Positions 1 through 7,471 of a DNA stretch of 43,980 nucleotides are shown here, piece after piece (the stretch's first letter is position 1; every line of letters starts with the position of its first letter). The notes below the pieces were generated by a model, which searched no databases, was not told where the DNA came from, and saw nothing but the letters and a program-made list of their open reading frames with translations. Source of the stretch: Ruminococcus sp. UBA7014 (GTDB lineage Bacteria; Bacillota; Clostridia; Oscillospirales; Ruminococcaceae); the NCBI GenBank assembly GCA_002449575.1, contig DJXC01000029.1:1-43980 (forward strand), given 5' to 3'. The position numbers and the translations under genes were made by a program.

Positions 1-6
1 TTCCGC

Positions 7-35
7 TTGACAGATTTCTTGTTATGTAGTAAAAT
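7..35 (+). promoter_or_regulatory. Promoter of nadA-mnmA
   Basis: TTGACA at 7-12 and TAAAAT at 30-35 are separated by 17 bases, a near-consensus housekeeping promoter about 55 bases upstream of the nadA start. The transcript would begin inside or beside the dyads annotated at 40-65. Confidence 0.8.
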
Positions 36-39
36 AAAA

Positions 40-65
40 CTATAGTGAACTACTATGCATTATAG
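40..65. promoter_or_regulatory. Candidate operator (imperfect dyad) in the nadA leader
   Basis: An imperfect inverted repeat, CTATAGTGAA against TGCATTATAG (arms match at 8 of 10 positions), lies directly downstream of the -10 box, where a repressor would block transcription. In addition CTTGACAG at 6-13, which contains the -35 box, is the exact inverse of CTGTCAAG at 79-86, just before the nadA start codon. NAD genes in Firmicutes are often controlled by the niacin-responsive repressor NiaR; whether these repeats are NiaR sites is inference. Confidence 0.4.
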
Positions 66-89
66 AAAAAATGAAAGGCTGTCAAGACT

Positions 90-1007
90 ATGAATATTTA
101 TGATATGCAGCAGAAAATTCTGCAACTCAAAAAAGAAAAAGATGTCTGTATCTTAGCTCACAGTTATGTTGCACGAGAAATCAGCGAAATTGCTGACTTT
201 ACAGGCGATTCCTACGGTCTGAGTGTTCAGGCGGCTAAAGTTCCCAATCAAACTGTACTCATGTGTGGTGTGCGGTTTATGGCGGAAACCTGCAAAATTC
301 TCTCTCCGGAAAAAAAAGTGCTTCTTTCCAATCCGCTCGCTGGCTGTCCTATGGCTGAACAGATGGACAAAGATATGATTCTGCAAGTCAAGGAAATGTA
401 TCCGGATTATATTATCATGGCTTACGTCAATACTACTGCTGCACTCAAAACAATTGCAGATGTCTGTGTCACTTCTTCTTCTGCTGTACAGATTGCAAAG
501 GCTGTCGAAGCAGATAAAATTTTATTCATCCCTGACTGTAACCTTGGTGCATTCACTGCAAAACAAGTTCCTGAAAAAACATTCAAACTTTTACAGGGCG
601 GCTGTCCGATTCATGCCGCTGTCCGCCCGGAAGCTGTCAAACAGATGAAAGCTCTCCATCCGGAAGCACTTGTTCTTGTTCATCCGGAATGTGTTCCCGA
701 AGTGACGGAACAAGCTGACTATGTCGGCTCTACAACCGGAATTATGGCTTATGCTAAAAAATCTGAGGCAAAAGAATTCATTATCGGTACGGAAATCAGC
801 ATTTCAGAACATTTGCAGTATGACTGTCCTGATAAAATGTTCTATCCGCTGACAAAACATCTCATCTGTCCGAATATGAAATCTACTACTCTTGTAGATG
901 TTTACAGAAATCTGACGGGTGAATTTGGTGAAGAAATTCTTCTGGATGACGAAACTATCCGGCTTGCCAGAAGATGTATTGACAATATGATTAGATTAGG
1001 CGGTTGA
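90..1007 (+). CDS. nadA: Quinolinate synthase NadA
   Basis: NadA condenses iminoaspartate with dihydroxyacetone phosphate to quinolinate, the first ring compound of de novo NAD synthesis, using a [4Fe-4S] cluster. The 305-residue protein has the usual family length and the three cluster cysteines in their contexts: C59 (MCGVRFMAET), C172 (GGCPIH) and C260 (CPNMK). The ATG at 90 has a GAAAGG ribosome-binding site 11 bases upstream. It is the first gene of a two-gene operon, overlapping the region that starts mnmA by zero coding bases if mnmA begins at 1010. The usual partners nadB and nadC are not in this window, so the source of iminoaspartate is not visible. The identification is secure. Confidence 0.96.
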   Translation: MNIYDMQQKILQLKKEKDVCILAHSYVAREISEIADFTGDSYGLSVQAAKVPNQTVLMCGVRFMAETCKILSPEKKVLLSNPLAGCPMAEQMDKDMILQVKEMYPDYIIMAYVNTTAALKTIADVCVTSSSAVQIAKAVEADKILFIPDCNLGAFTAKQVPEKTFKLLQGGCPIHAAVRPEAVKQMKALHPEALVLVHPECVPEVTEQADYVGSTTGIMAYAKKSEAKEFIIGTEISISEHLQYDCPDKMFYPLTKHLICPNMKSTTLVDVYRNLTGEFGEEILLDDETIRLARRCIDNMIRLGG

Positions 1008-1009
1008 TT

Positions 1010-2083
1010 ATGAAAGAAAAAGCAATCATTGCCATGAGCGGCGGTGTGGACAGCTCTGCTGCGGCTCTGCTGATGCTACAGGCAGGCTATGAATGTATTG
1101 GTGTAACAATGCAGCTGTTCCATAATGAAGATGCAGGCATTCCAAGAGAAAAATCCTGCTGTTCTCTTGATGATGTCATGGATGCAAAACTTGTTTCCGG
1201 AAAACTCGGCATTCTGCATTATGTCTTTAATTTTTCAGACCGTTTCAAAGAAACTGTTATGAAACGTTTTGCTGAAAGCTACGAAAAAGGCGCAACTCCG
1301 AACCCCTGTATCGACTGCAACAGATTCCTCAAATTTGATGCGATGGTTCAGCGTATGTATGAAATGAATTTTGATTATGTCGTTACTGGTCACTATGCAA
1401 GAACTGCATTTGATAATGTTTCCGGCAGATATTTATTAAAAAAAGGCATTGACGAGTCAAAAGACCAGAGCTATGTCCTGTATTCTCTGACACAGGAACA
1501 GCTAAAACATATCCGCTTTCCACTCGGAACTTATCAGAAATCTGAAATCCGGGAAATTGCTGAGAAAAACGGCTTCATCAACGCTCACAAAAAAGACAGT
1601 CAAGATATCTGTTTTGTTCCTGACGGCGATTATGCCGGATTTCTGGAACGCTTCACTGGAAAAACTTATCCTGCTGGTGATTTTACAGATACTTCCGGAA
1701 ATATTCTAGGTCAGCACAAGGGCATTATTCATTATACTGTCGGTCAAAGAAAAGGACTTGGCATTGCTGCGAAATATCCGCTCTATGTACAGGAAATCCG
1801 CACAGATACCAATCAGGTTATTTTAGGCAAAAATGAAGAATTATTCTCCGATTCGCTCACCGCTGATGATGTCAATCTGATTTCTGTTGATAATCTTGCA
1901 GAACCGCTCAGATGTTCCGCAAAAATCCGCTACAGACATCCCGAACAGCCCTGTACAGCCTGGCAGACTTCTGACGGCATCTTACATGTCAGATTCGACC
2001 AGCCTCAGAGAGCCATCACCAGAGGACAAGCCGTTGTTCTGTATCAGGGAGATACTGTCATCGGCGGAGGAACAATTCAATAA
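1010..2083 (+). CDS. mnmA: tRNA-specific 2-thiouridylase MnmA
   Basis: MnmA activates U34 of Lys, Glu and Gln tRNAs with ATP and transfers sulfur to give 2-thiouridine. The PP-loop SGGVDSS is at residues 10-16, the catalytic cysteine is C100 (PNPCIDCN) and the second, persulfide-carrying cysteine is C201 (SQDICF). A TTG at 1004 could extend the frame by two codons, but ATG 1010 is preferred because AGGCGG at 998-1003 gives a 6-base spacing. That makes 357 residues, normal for the family. It follows nadA by two bases, so the two are surely cotranscribed; both products depend on sulfur or Fe-S chemistry. A strong hairpin terminator follows at 2091-2118. Confidence 0.96.
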   Translation: MKEKAIIAMSGGVDSSAAALLMLQAGYECIGVTMQLFHNEDAGIPREKSCCSLDDVMDAKLVSGKLGILHYVFNFSDRFKETVMKRFAESYEKGATPNPCIDCNRFLKFDAMVQRMYEMNFDYVVTGHYARTAFDNVSGRYLLKKGIDESKDQSYVLYSLTQEQLKHIRFPLGTYQKSEIREIAEKNGFINAHKKDSQDICFVPDGDYAGFLERFTGKTYPAGDFTDTSGNILGQHKGIIHYTVGQRKGLGIAAKYPLYVQEIRTDTNQVILGKNEELFSDSLTADDVNLISVDNLAEPLRCSAKIRYRHPEQPCTAWQTSDGILHVRFDQPQRAITRGQAVVLYQGDTVIGGGTIQ

Positions 2084-2090
2084 AATCAAC

Positions 2091-2118
2091 AAACCGGAGT
2101 AAATGCACACTCCGGTTT
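2091..2118. terminator. Bidirectional terminator between mnmA and aroC
   Basis: AAACCGGAGT at 2091-2100 pairs perfectly with ACTCCGGTTT at 2109-2118, with an 8-base loop and A/T-rich flanks on both sides. It sits between the convergent ends of mnmA and aroC and can serve both. Confidence 0.85.
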
Positions 2119-2125
2119 TACTATA

Positions 2126-3214
2126 TTATGCCAACCAGTCCGTACCATATCTTCCGGAAAGAATATCACAAAGTACCAATGCTGTCACACTATCTACGAC
2201 AACCCTTGCACGATGAATCACTGCCGGGTCGTGTCTGCCCTTGATTTCCAGTACTGCATTTTCATTCTTAAAGAAATCTATCGTATTCTGTGCCTGATAA
2301 ATAGATGGTGTCGGCTTCACTGCACACTGGAACAATATTGGCATTCCGTTCGTAATTCCGCCGTTGATTCCGCTGTTATGATTCGTTTCCGTCACGACTT
2401 TATCATTCTGCATCCGGAATGCGTCATTGTATTCGCTTCCGAAACCGTTCACCATATCGAACGCATTCCCGAACTGTACGCCTTTTACCGCCGGAATGCT
2501 GAACAAGGCATGTGACAGAATGCCTTCAACAGTATCAAACCACGGTTCACCCAGTCCGGCAGGAAGATGCAGCACTGCCGTTTCCAGAACCCCCCCGATG
2601 CTGTCTTTCTGTTCGGCAGTCTCCCGAATTTTATTCTGCATTTTTTCGGCTTTGCCGTCATCCAGAACGGCGAAAACTTTCTGATTCAGGTTTTGAATAT
2701 CTTCTTCGAGATTCTGAAATTCTCTGTCCTGAATATTTCCGCAGGACTTAACATGTGTCCCGATTAAGATACTTTTTGCTTTCAGTGCGGAAATGGCTAT
2801 TGCTCCTCCGGCGACAAGTCCGGCTGTGATTCTTCCGCTGAAATGCCCTCCGCCCCGGAAATCTTCAAATCCATGATATTTACAGTAGGCTGTATAATCT
2901 GCATGACCCGGACGGGCAAGCGAACGTGTTGCAGAATAATCCTTGCTTCTTGTCTGAGAATTTGGAATCATAATGCTGATGGGTGTACCTGTTGTCTTAC
3001 CTTCGTAAACACCGGAAAGAATCTGAAACGGGTCAGGCTCTTGTCTCGCTGTCGATATACTCCCTGATGGTCTGCGAAGTGTTAGCTGTGAACGAATAAA
3101 TTCTTCATCTACAGGGATTCCCGGTGCAAATCCGTCCAGGACTACGCCAATCGCTGTGCCATGACTTTCTCCGTAAATTGTCACGGCTATATTCTGTCCG
3201 AATGTATTTTTCAT
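2126..3214 (-). CDS. aroC: Chorismate synthase AroC
   Basis: AroC makes chorismate from 5-enolpyruvylshikimate 3-phosphate, the last step of the shared aromatic pathway, with reduced FMN as cofactor. The family signatures GESHG near the N-terminus and RGGGHFSGR near residue 125 are present, and the 362-residue length is typical. The frame is open up to 3232 through a TTG, but the ATG at 3214 is the better start: AAAGGAG lies five bases upstream. It is the last gene of the minus-strand group and follows cysE by about 22 bases, so both are probably read from the promoter in front of cysE. The tyrA gene near 40 kb acts further down the same pathway. Confidence 0.96.
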   Translation of the reverse strand: MKNTFGQNIAVTIYGESHGTAIGVVLDGFAPGIPVDEEFIRSQLTLRRPSGSISTARQEPDPFQILSGVYEGKTTGTPISIMIPNSQTRSKDYSATRSLARPGHADYTAYCKYHGFEDFRGGGHFSGRITAGLVAGGAIAISALKAKSILIGTHVKSCGNIQDREFQNLEEDIQNLNQKVFAVLDDGKAEKMQNKIRETAEQKDSIGGVLETAVLHLPAGLGEPWFDTVEGILSHALFSIPAVKGVQFGNAFDMVNGFGSEYNDAFRMQNDKVVTETNHNSGINGGITNGMPILFQCAVKPTPSIYQAQNTIDFFKNENAVLEIKGRHDPAVIHRARVVVDSVTALVLCDILSGRYGTDWLA

Positions 3215-3236
3215 AACTGCTCCTTTTTTCAAGATA

Positions 3237-4202
3237 TTATATCACATAAAACCATGATTCGTCCTGTTCAAATTCTGACTGCTGGACGACTGGGTGAGCT
3301 GCTTCATCATATTTATATCTTAATTCCTGATTCTTGATGCTCACCCTCGCACCTGCCGGAACAGATTTTGTAATGAATGCATTGCCCCCGATAACAGCAT
3401 CTTTTCCGACAACAGTTTCTCCGCCGAGTATTGATGCACCGGAATAGATTGTTACATTGTCTTCGATAGTTGGATGCCGCTTTTTATTTTTCAGACTCTG
3501 TCCGCCTCTGGTCGAAAGTGCGCCAAGTGTAACACCCTGATAGATTTTTACCCGGCTTCCGATTACTGTTGTTTCTCCGATAACAATTCCTGTTCCGTGG
3601 TCAATAAAAAAATATTTTCCGATTGACGCACCCGGATGAATGTCTATTCCTGTTTTACTGTGTGCATGTTCAGTCATGATTCTTGGTATCATCGGTACAC
3701 CCAGCAAATGCAGTTCATGTGCTATCCGGTTTACAAAAATCGCATATAATCCCGGATAGGAATAAATAATTTCCGTCTTGTTATAGGCTGCCGGGTCTCC
3801 CTCGAAAGCTGCTTCAACATCTGTTTCGATATATTCCCGGATTTTTGGAATCTTCTCCAGAAATGCAAGTGTCAGTTCCTGTGCTTTTTTCGTCACTTCA
3901 ATTTCCGGTGCAATTTCATAAAGCGGGTCATATCTCAGTACAATTCCTATCTGCTTTACAAGCTTATAAATTACATCTTCCAGCAGCATCGATGTCTGAT
4001 TCCTCACCGTGTAAATTTTGACGGAATGACTCCGGAAATATCCCGGAAAAATAATTTTCTTCAGACTGTGCAGAATTTCTTCCAGAACGGCATTATCCGG
4101 CAAATCAAAATTCTTGATTTTATCAATTGTCCTGTTATTTCGGTAATCATTCAGAATTTCATCCAGTGTCTGCTGAATACGCTCTTCAAAGTTCTGTATC
4201 AT
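3237..4202 (-). CDS. cysE: Serine O-acetyltransferase CysE/EpsC
   Basis: The enzyme acetylates L-serine with acetyl-CoA, committing it to cysteine synthesis. At 321 residues it belongs to the long EpsC-like class with an extended alpha-helical N-terminal part (residues 1-185). The C-terminal part is a left-handed beta-helix of hexapeptide repeats from about residue 188 to 300. The conserved catalytic region D187-I-H189-P and the F-I-D201-H202-G-T-G segment are both intact. ATG 4202 is backed by GAGGTGA six bases upstream. A separate consensus promoter lies at 4222-4250, whose -35 box overlaps the end of the lipase gene upstream. Downstream is aroC. Identification is firm. Confidence 0.95.
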   Translation of the reverse strand: MIQNFEERIQQTLDEILNDYRNNRTIDKIKNFDLPDNAVLEEILHSLKKIIFPGYFRSHSVKIYTVRNQTSMLLEDVIYKLVKQIGIVLRYDPLYEIAPEIEVTKKAQELTLAFLEKIPKIREYIETDVEAAFEGDPAAYNKTEIIYSYPGLYAIFVNRIAHELHLLGVPMIPRIMTEHAHSKTGIDIHPGASIGKYFFIDHGTGIVIGETTVIGSRVKIYQGVTLGALSTRGGQSLKNKKRHPTIEDNVTIYSGASILGGETVVGKDAVIGGNAFITKSVPAGARVSIKNQELRYKYDEAAHPVVQQSEFEQDESWFYVI

Positions 4203-4221
4203 CTCAAATCACCTCAATGTT

Positions 4222-4250
4222 ATTATATCAGTTTATCATACAAATGTCAA
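4222..4250 (-). promoter_or_regulatory. Promoter of cysE-aroC
   Basis: On the minus strand TTGACA (4245-4250) and TATAAT (4222-4227) are exactly 17 bases apart. The -35 box overlaps the stop codon of the patatin-like gene (4247-4249), so cysE-aroC can be transcribed independently of the genes upstream. Confidence 0.85.
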
Positions 4251-5167
4251 TTTTTTCTTTCCAGATATGCACGGAGAGATTTCAGAGCCTGCTTTGTATC
4301 ATGATATCCCAGATAATACAGTGTACCCAGCTTTTCCATATCGCCTTCCAGACGGCTGATTTCAATTTGCTGTGACGGCGCAATGACAAAAATCTGCTTC
4401 CGGGCTTCCAATTTTAATAATTCTTCACACTGATGATTATAATTCTCATTACTTGCCAACAGTGAGGCTACAAACTTCGGATAATCCTTGTAAACAAAAT
4501 TTTCAGGATTCCATTTCTGCTCTGGTTTGACAGGTTTCCGATAACTTCGGGGACGGGTACGAACTACAACTACTTTTTCAAAATTCTGCTGCAATGCCCA
4601 TTCATACGGAATTTTACAGCTGCATCCGCCATCAAGATAAGGATGTCTTCCAATCATAATCGGTTTGGAAACAAACGGCATTGATGACGATGCTGCAATT
4701 ACCTGAAAAAAATTTTCTTCGGAACTTTTTTCAATATATTCTGGTTTTCCGGTGTCCAGATTTGTTACAACTGCGTAAAGCTGCCGCTCCGGATTATGAA
4801 GGCGTTTCTTGTCCAAATCCGGAATAAATGGCATTCTGCCAAAGATAAAATCAAAGCCGATAATTCCCTGATTTTTCATAATGGCTTTTCTGCCGACATA
4901 ACGGCTGTCATGCCGGTAACGGAGATTTATCCGTGCACTTCTGCCGATTTGTCCTGTAATATAATTTACTGCATTCATAGACCCTGCCGAAACGCCTACT
5001 GTACAACGGAAATTTAAATCTGCTTCCATAAGTGCATCGAGTACGCCATTTGTATAAACGCCCCGGAATGCACCACCTTCCAGTACAAGACAGCCTTCTG
5101 TAATATTTTCCGAAGCCCTGCCCTCAGGAAGTGAATCAATTCCCGAATATGTTTGTGATTTCTTCAT
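4247..5167 (-). CDS. Patatin-like phospholipase family protein
   Basis: This is a cytoplasmic serine acyl-hydrolase of the patatin family; the natural lipid substrate cannot be told from sequence. The oxyanion loop GGAFRG is at residues 31-36, the nucleophile elbow GVSAGS has S60 as nucleophile, and the dyad aspartate is D179 in LDGG. No signal peptide or membrane segment is evident, and the 306-residue length matches the single-domain bacterial proteins of this family (RssA/YjjU-like). ATG 5167 has an AAAGGA site nine bases upstream. It lies 22 bases after the LRR gene and shares its promoter at 6695-6723. Patatin enzymes occur in metabolism and in anti-phage systems; nothing around it suggests a defence role. 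Confidence 0.9.
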   Translation of the reverse strand: MKKSQTYSGIDSLPEGRASENITEGCLVLEGGAFRGVYTNGVLDALMEADLNFRCTVGVSAGSMNAVNYITGQIGRSARINLRYRHDSRYVGRKAIMKNQGIIGFDFIFGRMPFIPDLDKKRLHNPERQLYAVVTNLDTGKPEYIEKSSEENFFQVIAASSSMPFVSKPIMIGRHPYLDGGCSCKIPYEWALQQNFEKVVVVRTRPRSYRKPVKPEQKWNPENFVYKDYPKFVASLLASNENYNHQCEELLKLEARKQIFVIAPSQQIEISRLEGDMEKLGTLYYLGYHDTKQALKSLRAYLERKN

Positions 5168-5189
5168 AAATTATTTTCCTTTCAATAAA

Positions 5190-6671
5190 TTATAATTCAA
5201 ATTTATTCTTGATTGTATCTGCAATACTTTCCGGTGCAAATACTTTGTGCTGATATTCTGATAACAGCATTTGTATCTCATACGCCTGTTCTTCGTTAGC
5301 AAAGAGGATAAATTTCTGAATTTTCTGCTTTGTGAAAAGCATTTCCTGTTCCAGAAGTTTCTGAATTAAATTCTGGTCTTTGACTGCTATCAGAGAACAG
5401 AACATATAGTCCAAATTTTCATGAATATATTCTGTCAGTTGTTTTTTCTCCGGCGATTGCAGATACTGCCAGAACAAATATTGATAGATTGTAATTACTT
5501 TTTCATCATGCAGAATATCACTCCGCCGAAGTGAAAGAAATGCTGTTGAAATATTCGGTATTGTCTCATAAGGTGCAGAAAGTGCCTGCATACTGCACAG
5601 CGACTTCACAGAAAAATCCAGATTATGCCAGTGAAGACTCTGCAAGGCATGACAAAGTGTAAATGCTGTATAACTGACAGAAATCAAACTTTCCGGAAAT
5701 GTAATATCTGTCAAAGCTTTGCACCCGGAAAACGCATAACTGGATATCCGTTCTGTTCCTTCCGGAATACAGATTTGTTTCAGGCTGATACAGTTCTCAA
5801 ACATTCTCTGATAAATTTCCTTGATTTCTCCGGAAAAAATTACCCGTTCCAGATGTTCACATCCGGCAAAAATTTCTCTTCCTGTTTCGGTAATTGTGGA
5901 CGGAATCACAACATATTCCAGTCCTGTATTTTTAAATGCCTCATGTCCGATTGTCTGCACATTTTCTGGAATCTGAATGCCTGTCAGACTGGTACAGTTT
6001 AAAAATGCCATCTCTGAAATCGTCCGGATTCTGGATGGAATTACAATATTTTTCAGGCTTTCACAGTTCTGAAATGCTCCTGTTCCGATTCGCTCCGAAA
6101 CATAGGGAATTGCTACGCTTTTCAGACTCCGGCAGTTCTGAAAGAAGTAATCCGGAATCGAAGCATGTACTGGCAGACAGACTTCTTCCAGACTGATACA
6201 GTTCACAAAAACGCCCCATTCCAGCTTTGGTATCTGTTCCGGAAAAATCACTTTTTTCAGAGCAGTACAGTCCTTGAACATTTCCTGTGACAGTACTGTC
6301 AGTTTTGGCGGAAGTATGATTTCTTCTAAAGCATTACAACCGCTGAATGCGGATGCGCCTATAGAAACTATACTTTCTGGAAGGCGGACAGATTTCAGCT
6401 TCCGGCAGTTTTCAAATGCCGATGGTCGAATTGTTCTTACACCTTCCGGCAAAATAATTTTTTCTACATTCTGCCATTTGTAAAATGCGGAACTTCCAAT
6501 TGTATGCACTTCCGGCGGAACAGTCACTTCTCTTTCATATGGCATCAGATGACAGCCTGTCAGAACTCCCTGACTAATTTTAAATTTCAGATTTTTTTCC
6601 GGATTGCTTTCCGGCTTCTGATATAATTTTTCCTGTACCTTCCGGAAAAGAGACTGTATTTTTTCTTTCAT
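5190..6671 (-). CDS. Cytoplasmic BspA-type leucine-rich-repeat protein with C-terminal helical module
   Basis: Residues about 45-350 are roughly 13 tandem LRR_5 (BspA-like) repeats of about 23 residues, with the pattern I-x-x-x-A-F-x-x-C-x-x-L-x-x-I-x-I-P. Such repeats bind proteins. Unlike surface BspA proteins it has no signal peptide, membrane segment or sortase signal, so it probably acts in the cytoplasm. Residues about 390-493 form a helical domain whose last 60 residues (LLEQEMLFTKQKIQKFI onward, ending KNKFEL) match the end of the second LRR protein at 10125-10895. It is the first gene of a minus-strand group with the patatin-like lipase and has a consensus promoter. Its partner and role are unknown. 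Confidence 0.85.
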   Translation of the reverse strand: MKEKIQSLFRKVQEKLYQKPESNPEKNLKFKISQGVLTGCHLMPYEREVTVPPEVHTIGSSAFYKWQNVEKIILPEGVRTIRPSAFENCRKLKSVRLPESIVSIGASAFSGCNALEEIILPPKLTVLSQEMFKDCTALKKVIFPEQIPKLEWGVFVNCISLEEVCLPVHASIPDYFFQNCRSLKSVAIPYVSERIGTGAFQNCESLKNIVIPSRIRTISEMAFLNCTSLTGIQIPENVQTIGHEAFKNTGLEYVVIPSTITETGREIFAGCEHLERVIFSGEIKEIYQRMFENCISLKQICIPEGTERISSYAFSGCKALTDITFPESLISVSYTAFTLCHALQSLHWHNLDFSVKSLCSMQALSAPYETIPNISTAFLSLRRSDILHDEKVITIYQYLFWQYLQSPEKKQLTEYIHENLDYMFCSLIAVKDQNLIQKLLEQEMLFTKQKIQKFILFANEEQAYEIQMLLSEYQHKVFAPESIADTIKNKFEL

Positions 6672-6694
6672 ACTGTCACCGCCTTTTCTATCTT

Positions 6695-6723
6695 ATTATA
6701 TACTATTTTTTTCTGCTTGTCAA
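6695..6723 (-). promoter_or_regulatory. Promoter of the LRR protein/lipase group
   Basis: Minus-strand TTGACA (6718-6723), 17-base spacer and TATAAT (6695-6700): a full consensus promoter 24 bases upstream of the LRR start codon. It is back to back with the plus-strand promoter at 6743-6771. Confidence 0.85.
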
Positions 6724-6742
6724 ATAATACTTTATGTAACTC

Positions 6743-6771
6743 TTGACTTTTTCTCCGAAATCATATATAAT
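6743..6771 (+). promoter_or_regulatory. Promoter of the Lar-like zinc-ribbon gene
   Basis: TTGACT at 6743-6748, 17-base spacer, TATAAT at 6766-6771. The start codon at 6806 follows with an AAAGGAG site, so this small gene has its own strong promoter. Confidence 0.85.
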
Positions 6772-6805
6772 TTTATAAGTAAAATGATACAAAGGAGAAA
6801 TTTTT

Positions 6806-7000
6806 ATGAATTCAAAAATTAAACTAAAGCCTTGCCCTTTCTGCGGAGGAGAAGCCTATCTTGGCGAATCGTGGGAAAATACCAAATCGGTACAGTGTTC
6901 CATCTGTGGATGTGGAACAAGACATTTTCTGAATAAACTGGATGCAATTGAAACATGGAACAAAAGAATCAATGTTCCTGAAAATTCTTCTAAAAAATAA
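6806..7000 (+). CDS. Lar-like zinc-ribbon protein (restriction-alleviation family)
   Basis: This 64-residue protein has a four-cysteine zinc ribbon (C10, C13 in KPCPFCGG; C31, C34 in CSICG) followed by the A-I-E-T-W-N-K-R stretch typical of the Lar restriction-alleviation family. Most members are carried by phages; only Rac prophage Lar has a proven role in reducing type I restriction, so an anti-restriction role here is inference from family membership. The ribosome-binding site AAAGGAG precedes ATG 6806. A dyad at 7045-7076 follows the gene. Together with the next two genes it looks like a small prophage remnant. Confidence 0.75.
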   Translation: MNSKIKLKPCPFCGGEAYLGESWENTKSVQCSICGCGTRHFLNKLDAIETWNKRINVPENSSKK

Positions 7001-7012
7001 TCTTATTATGCC

Positions 7013-7042
7013 GTGGCAAATCCTTCTGCACAGATTTAGAAT
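7013..7042 (+). promoter_or_regulatory. Candidate phage-type promoter upstream of the small 7106 gene
   Basis: GTGGCA at 7013-7018 and TAGAAT at 7037-7042 (18-base spacing) form a plausible promoter. The surrounding 13-mer TGCCGTGGCAAAT (7009-7021) recurs with one change at 7366-7378 in front of the endolysin gene. Confidence 0.45.
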
Positions 7043-7044
7043 AC

Positions 7045-7076
7045 TTAAAAAGTACGGTAATTTTCCGACTTTTTAA
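7045..7076. other. Perfect dyad in the leader of the 7106 gene
   Basis: TTAAAAAGT (7045-7053) is exactly complementary to ACTTTTTAA (7068-7076), with GG/CC pairing further inside. It may be a weak terminator for the zinc-ribbon gene, or an RNA or operator element between the candidate promoter at 7013-7042 and the next gene. There is no T-run beyond the stem. Confidence 0.5.
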
Positions 7077-7105
7077 ACTATTAATTCTAGCGGAGGAATA
7101 TTTTT

Positions 7106-7318
7106 ATGTATCATATCAGAGATTCCAGATTTGTCAGATTTGAAAATGGTATCTGCATTTTTATTGTAGAACTGGACTGCGATACCCCTTCTGACCTGCC
7201 AACGGTTCAGAACAACTGGGAAATGGGCAGCATTGCACATGTGATTTCCACAGGCGATTTTTACAGCCTTAACAGTTCTGGAATATGGGTCAATCAAACA
7301 GAAAATACAACAGATTAA
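7106..7318 (+). CDS. Small prophage-type protein, function unknown
   Basis: The 70-residue product contains a G-S-I-A-H-V-I-S-T-G-D-F-Y-x-L-N-S-S-G-x-W stretch. Small proteins of this style occur in the tail/lysis region of many Firmicute prophages, but I cannot name a function. ATG 7106 has a strong GGAGGA site at 7092-7097. A hairpin terminator follows at 7326-7353. Its place directly before an endolysin gene supports a phage origin. No membrane segment is seen, so it is not a holin. Confidence 0.65.
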   Translation: MYHIRDSRFVRFENGICIFIVELDCDTPSDLPTVQNNWEMGSIAHVISTGDFYSLNSSGIWVNQTENTTD

Positions 7319-7325
7319 TGATTTG

Positions 7326-7353
7326 CCGGCAGAATCCTGAAAAATTCTGCCGG
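7326..7353 (+). terminator. Terminator after the small prophage-type gene
   Basis: CCGGCAGAAT (7326-7335) pairs perfectly with ATTCTGCCGG (7344-7353) and is followed by ATTTTTT. It isolates the endolysin gene, which therefore needs its own promoter. Confidence 0.85.
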
Positions 7354-7369
7354 ATTTTTTATTTTTGCC

Positions 7370-7398
7370 GTGACAAATTGCTGCAAGCTGAATATACT
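7370..7398 (+). promoter_or_regulatory. Promoter of the endolysin gene
   Basis: GTGACA (7370-7375) and TATACT (7393-7398) are 17 bases apart, each one mismatch from consensus. The -35 box lies in the 13-mer TGCCGTGACAAAT that also occurs at 7009-7021. Confidence 0.55.
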
Positions 7399-7452
7399 AG
7401 ATTAATCAGGCTTATCAGTAGGGCGAACAGTCCCGTTATACCCGTCAGCTTG
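7384..7452 (+). other. Possible structured leader RNA before the endolysin gene
   Basis: CAAGCTGA (7384-7391) is the exact inverse of TCAGCTTG (7445-7452). The 53 enclosed bases hold further possible helices, including GGG/CCC near 7421-7434 and TACT/AGTA. The layout resembles a closed multi-branch RNA just upstream of the ribosome-binding site AAAGGGG. It matches no RNA family that I recognise. Confidence 0.35.
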
Positions 7453-7471
7453 AAGAAAGGGGCAGATAACT

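Noticed and set aside
4247..6671. Patatin-like enzyme and LRR protein as an anti-phage effector-sensor pair
   Set aside because: Patatin effectors of CBASS and similar systems come with a nucleotide cyclase or NTPase sensor; none is adjacent, and the following genes are cysE and aroC.
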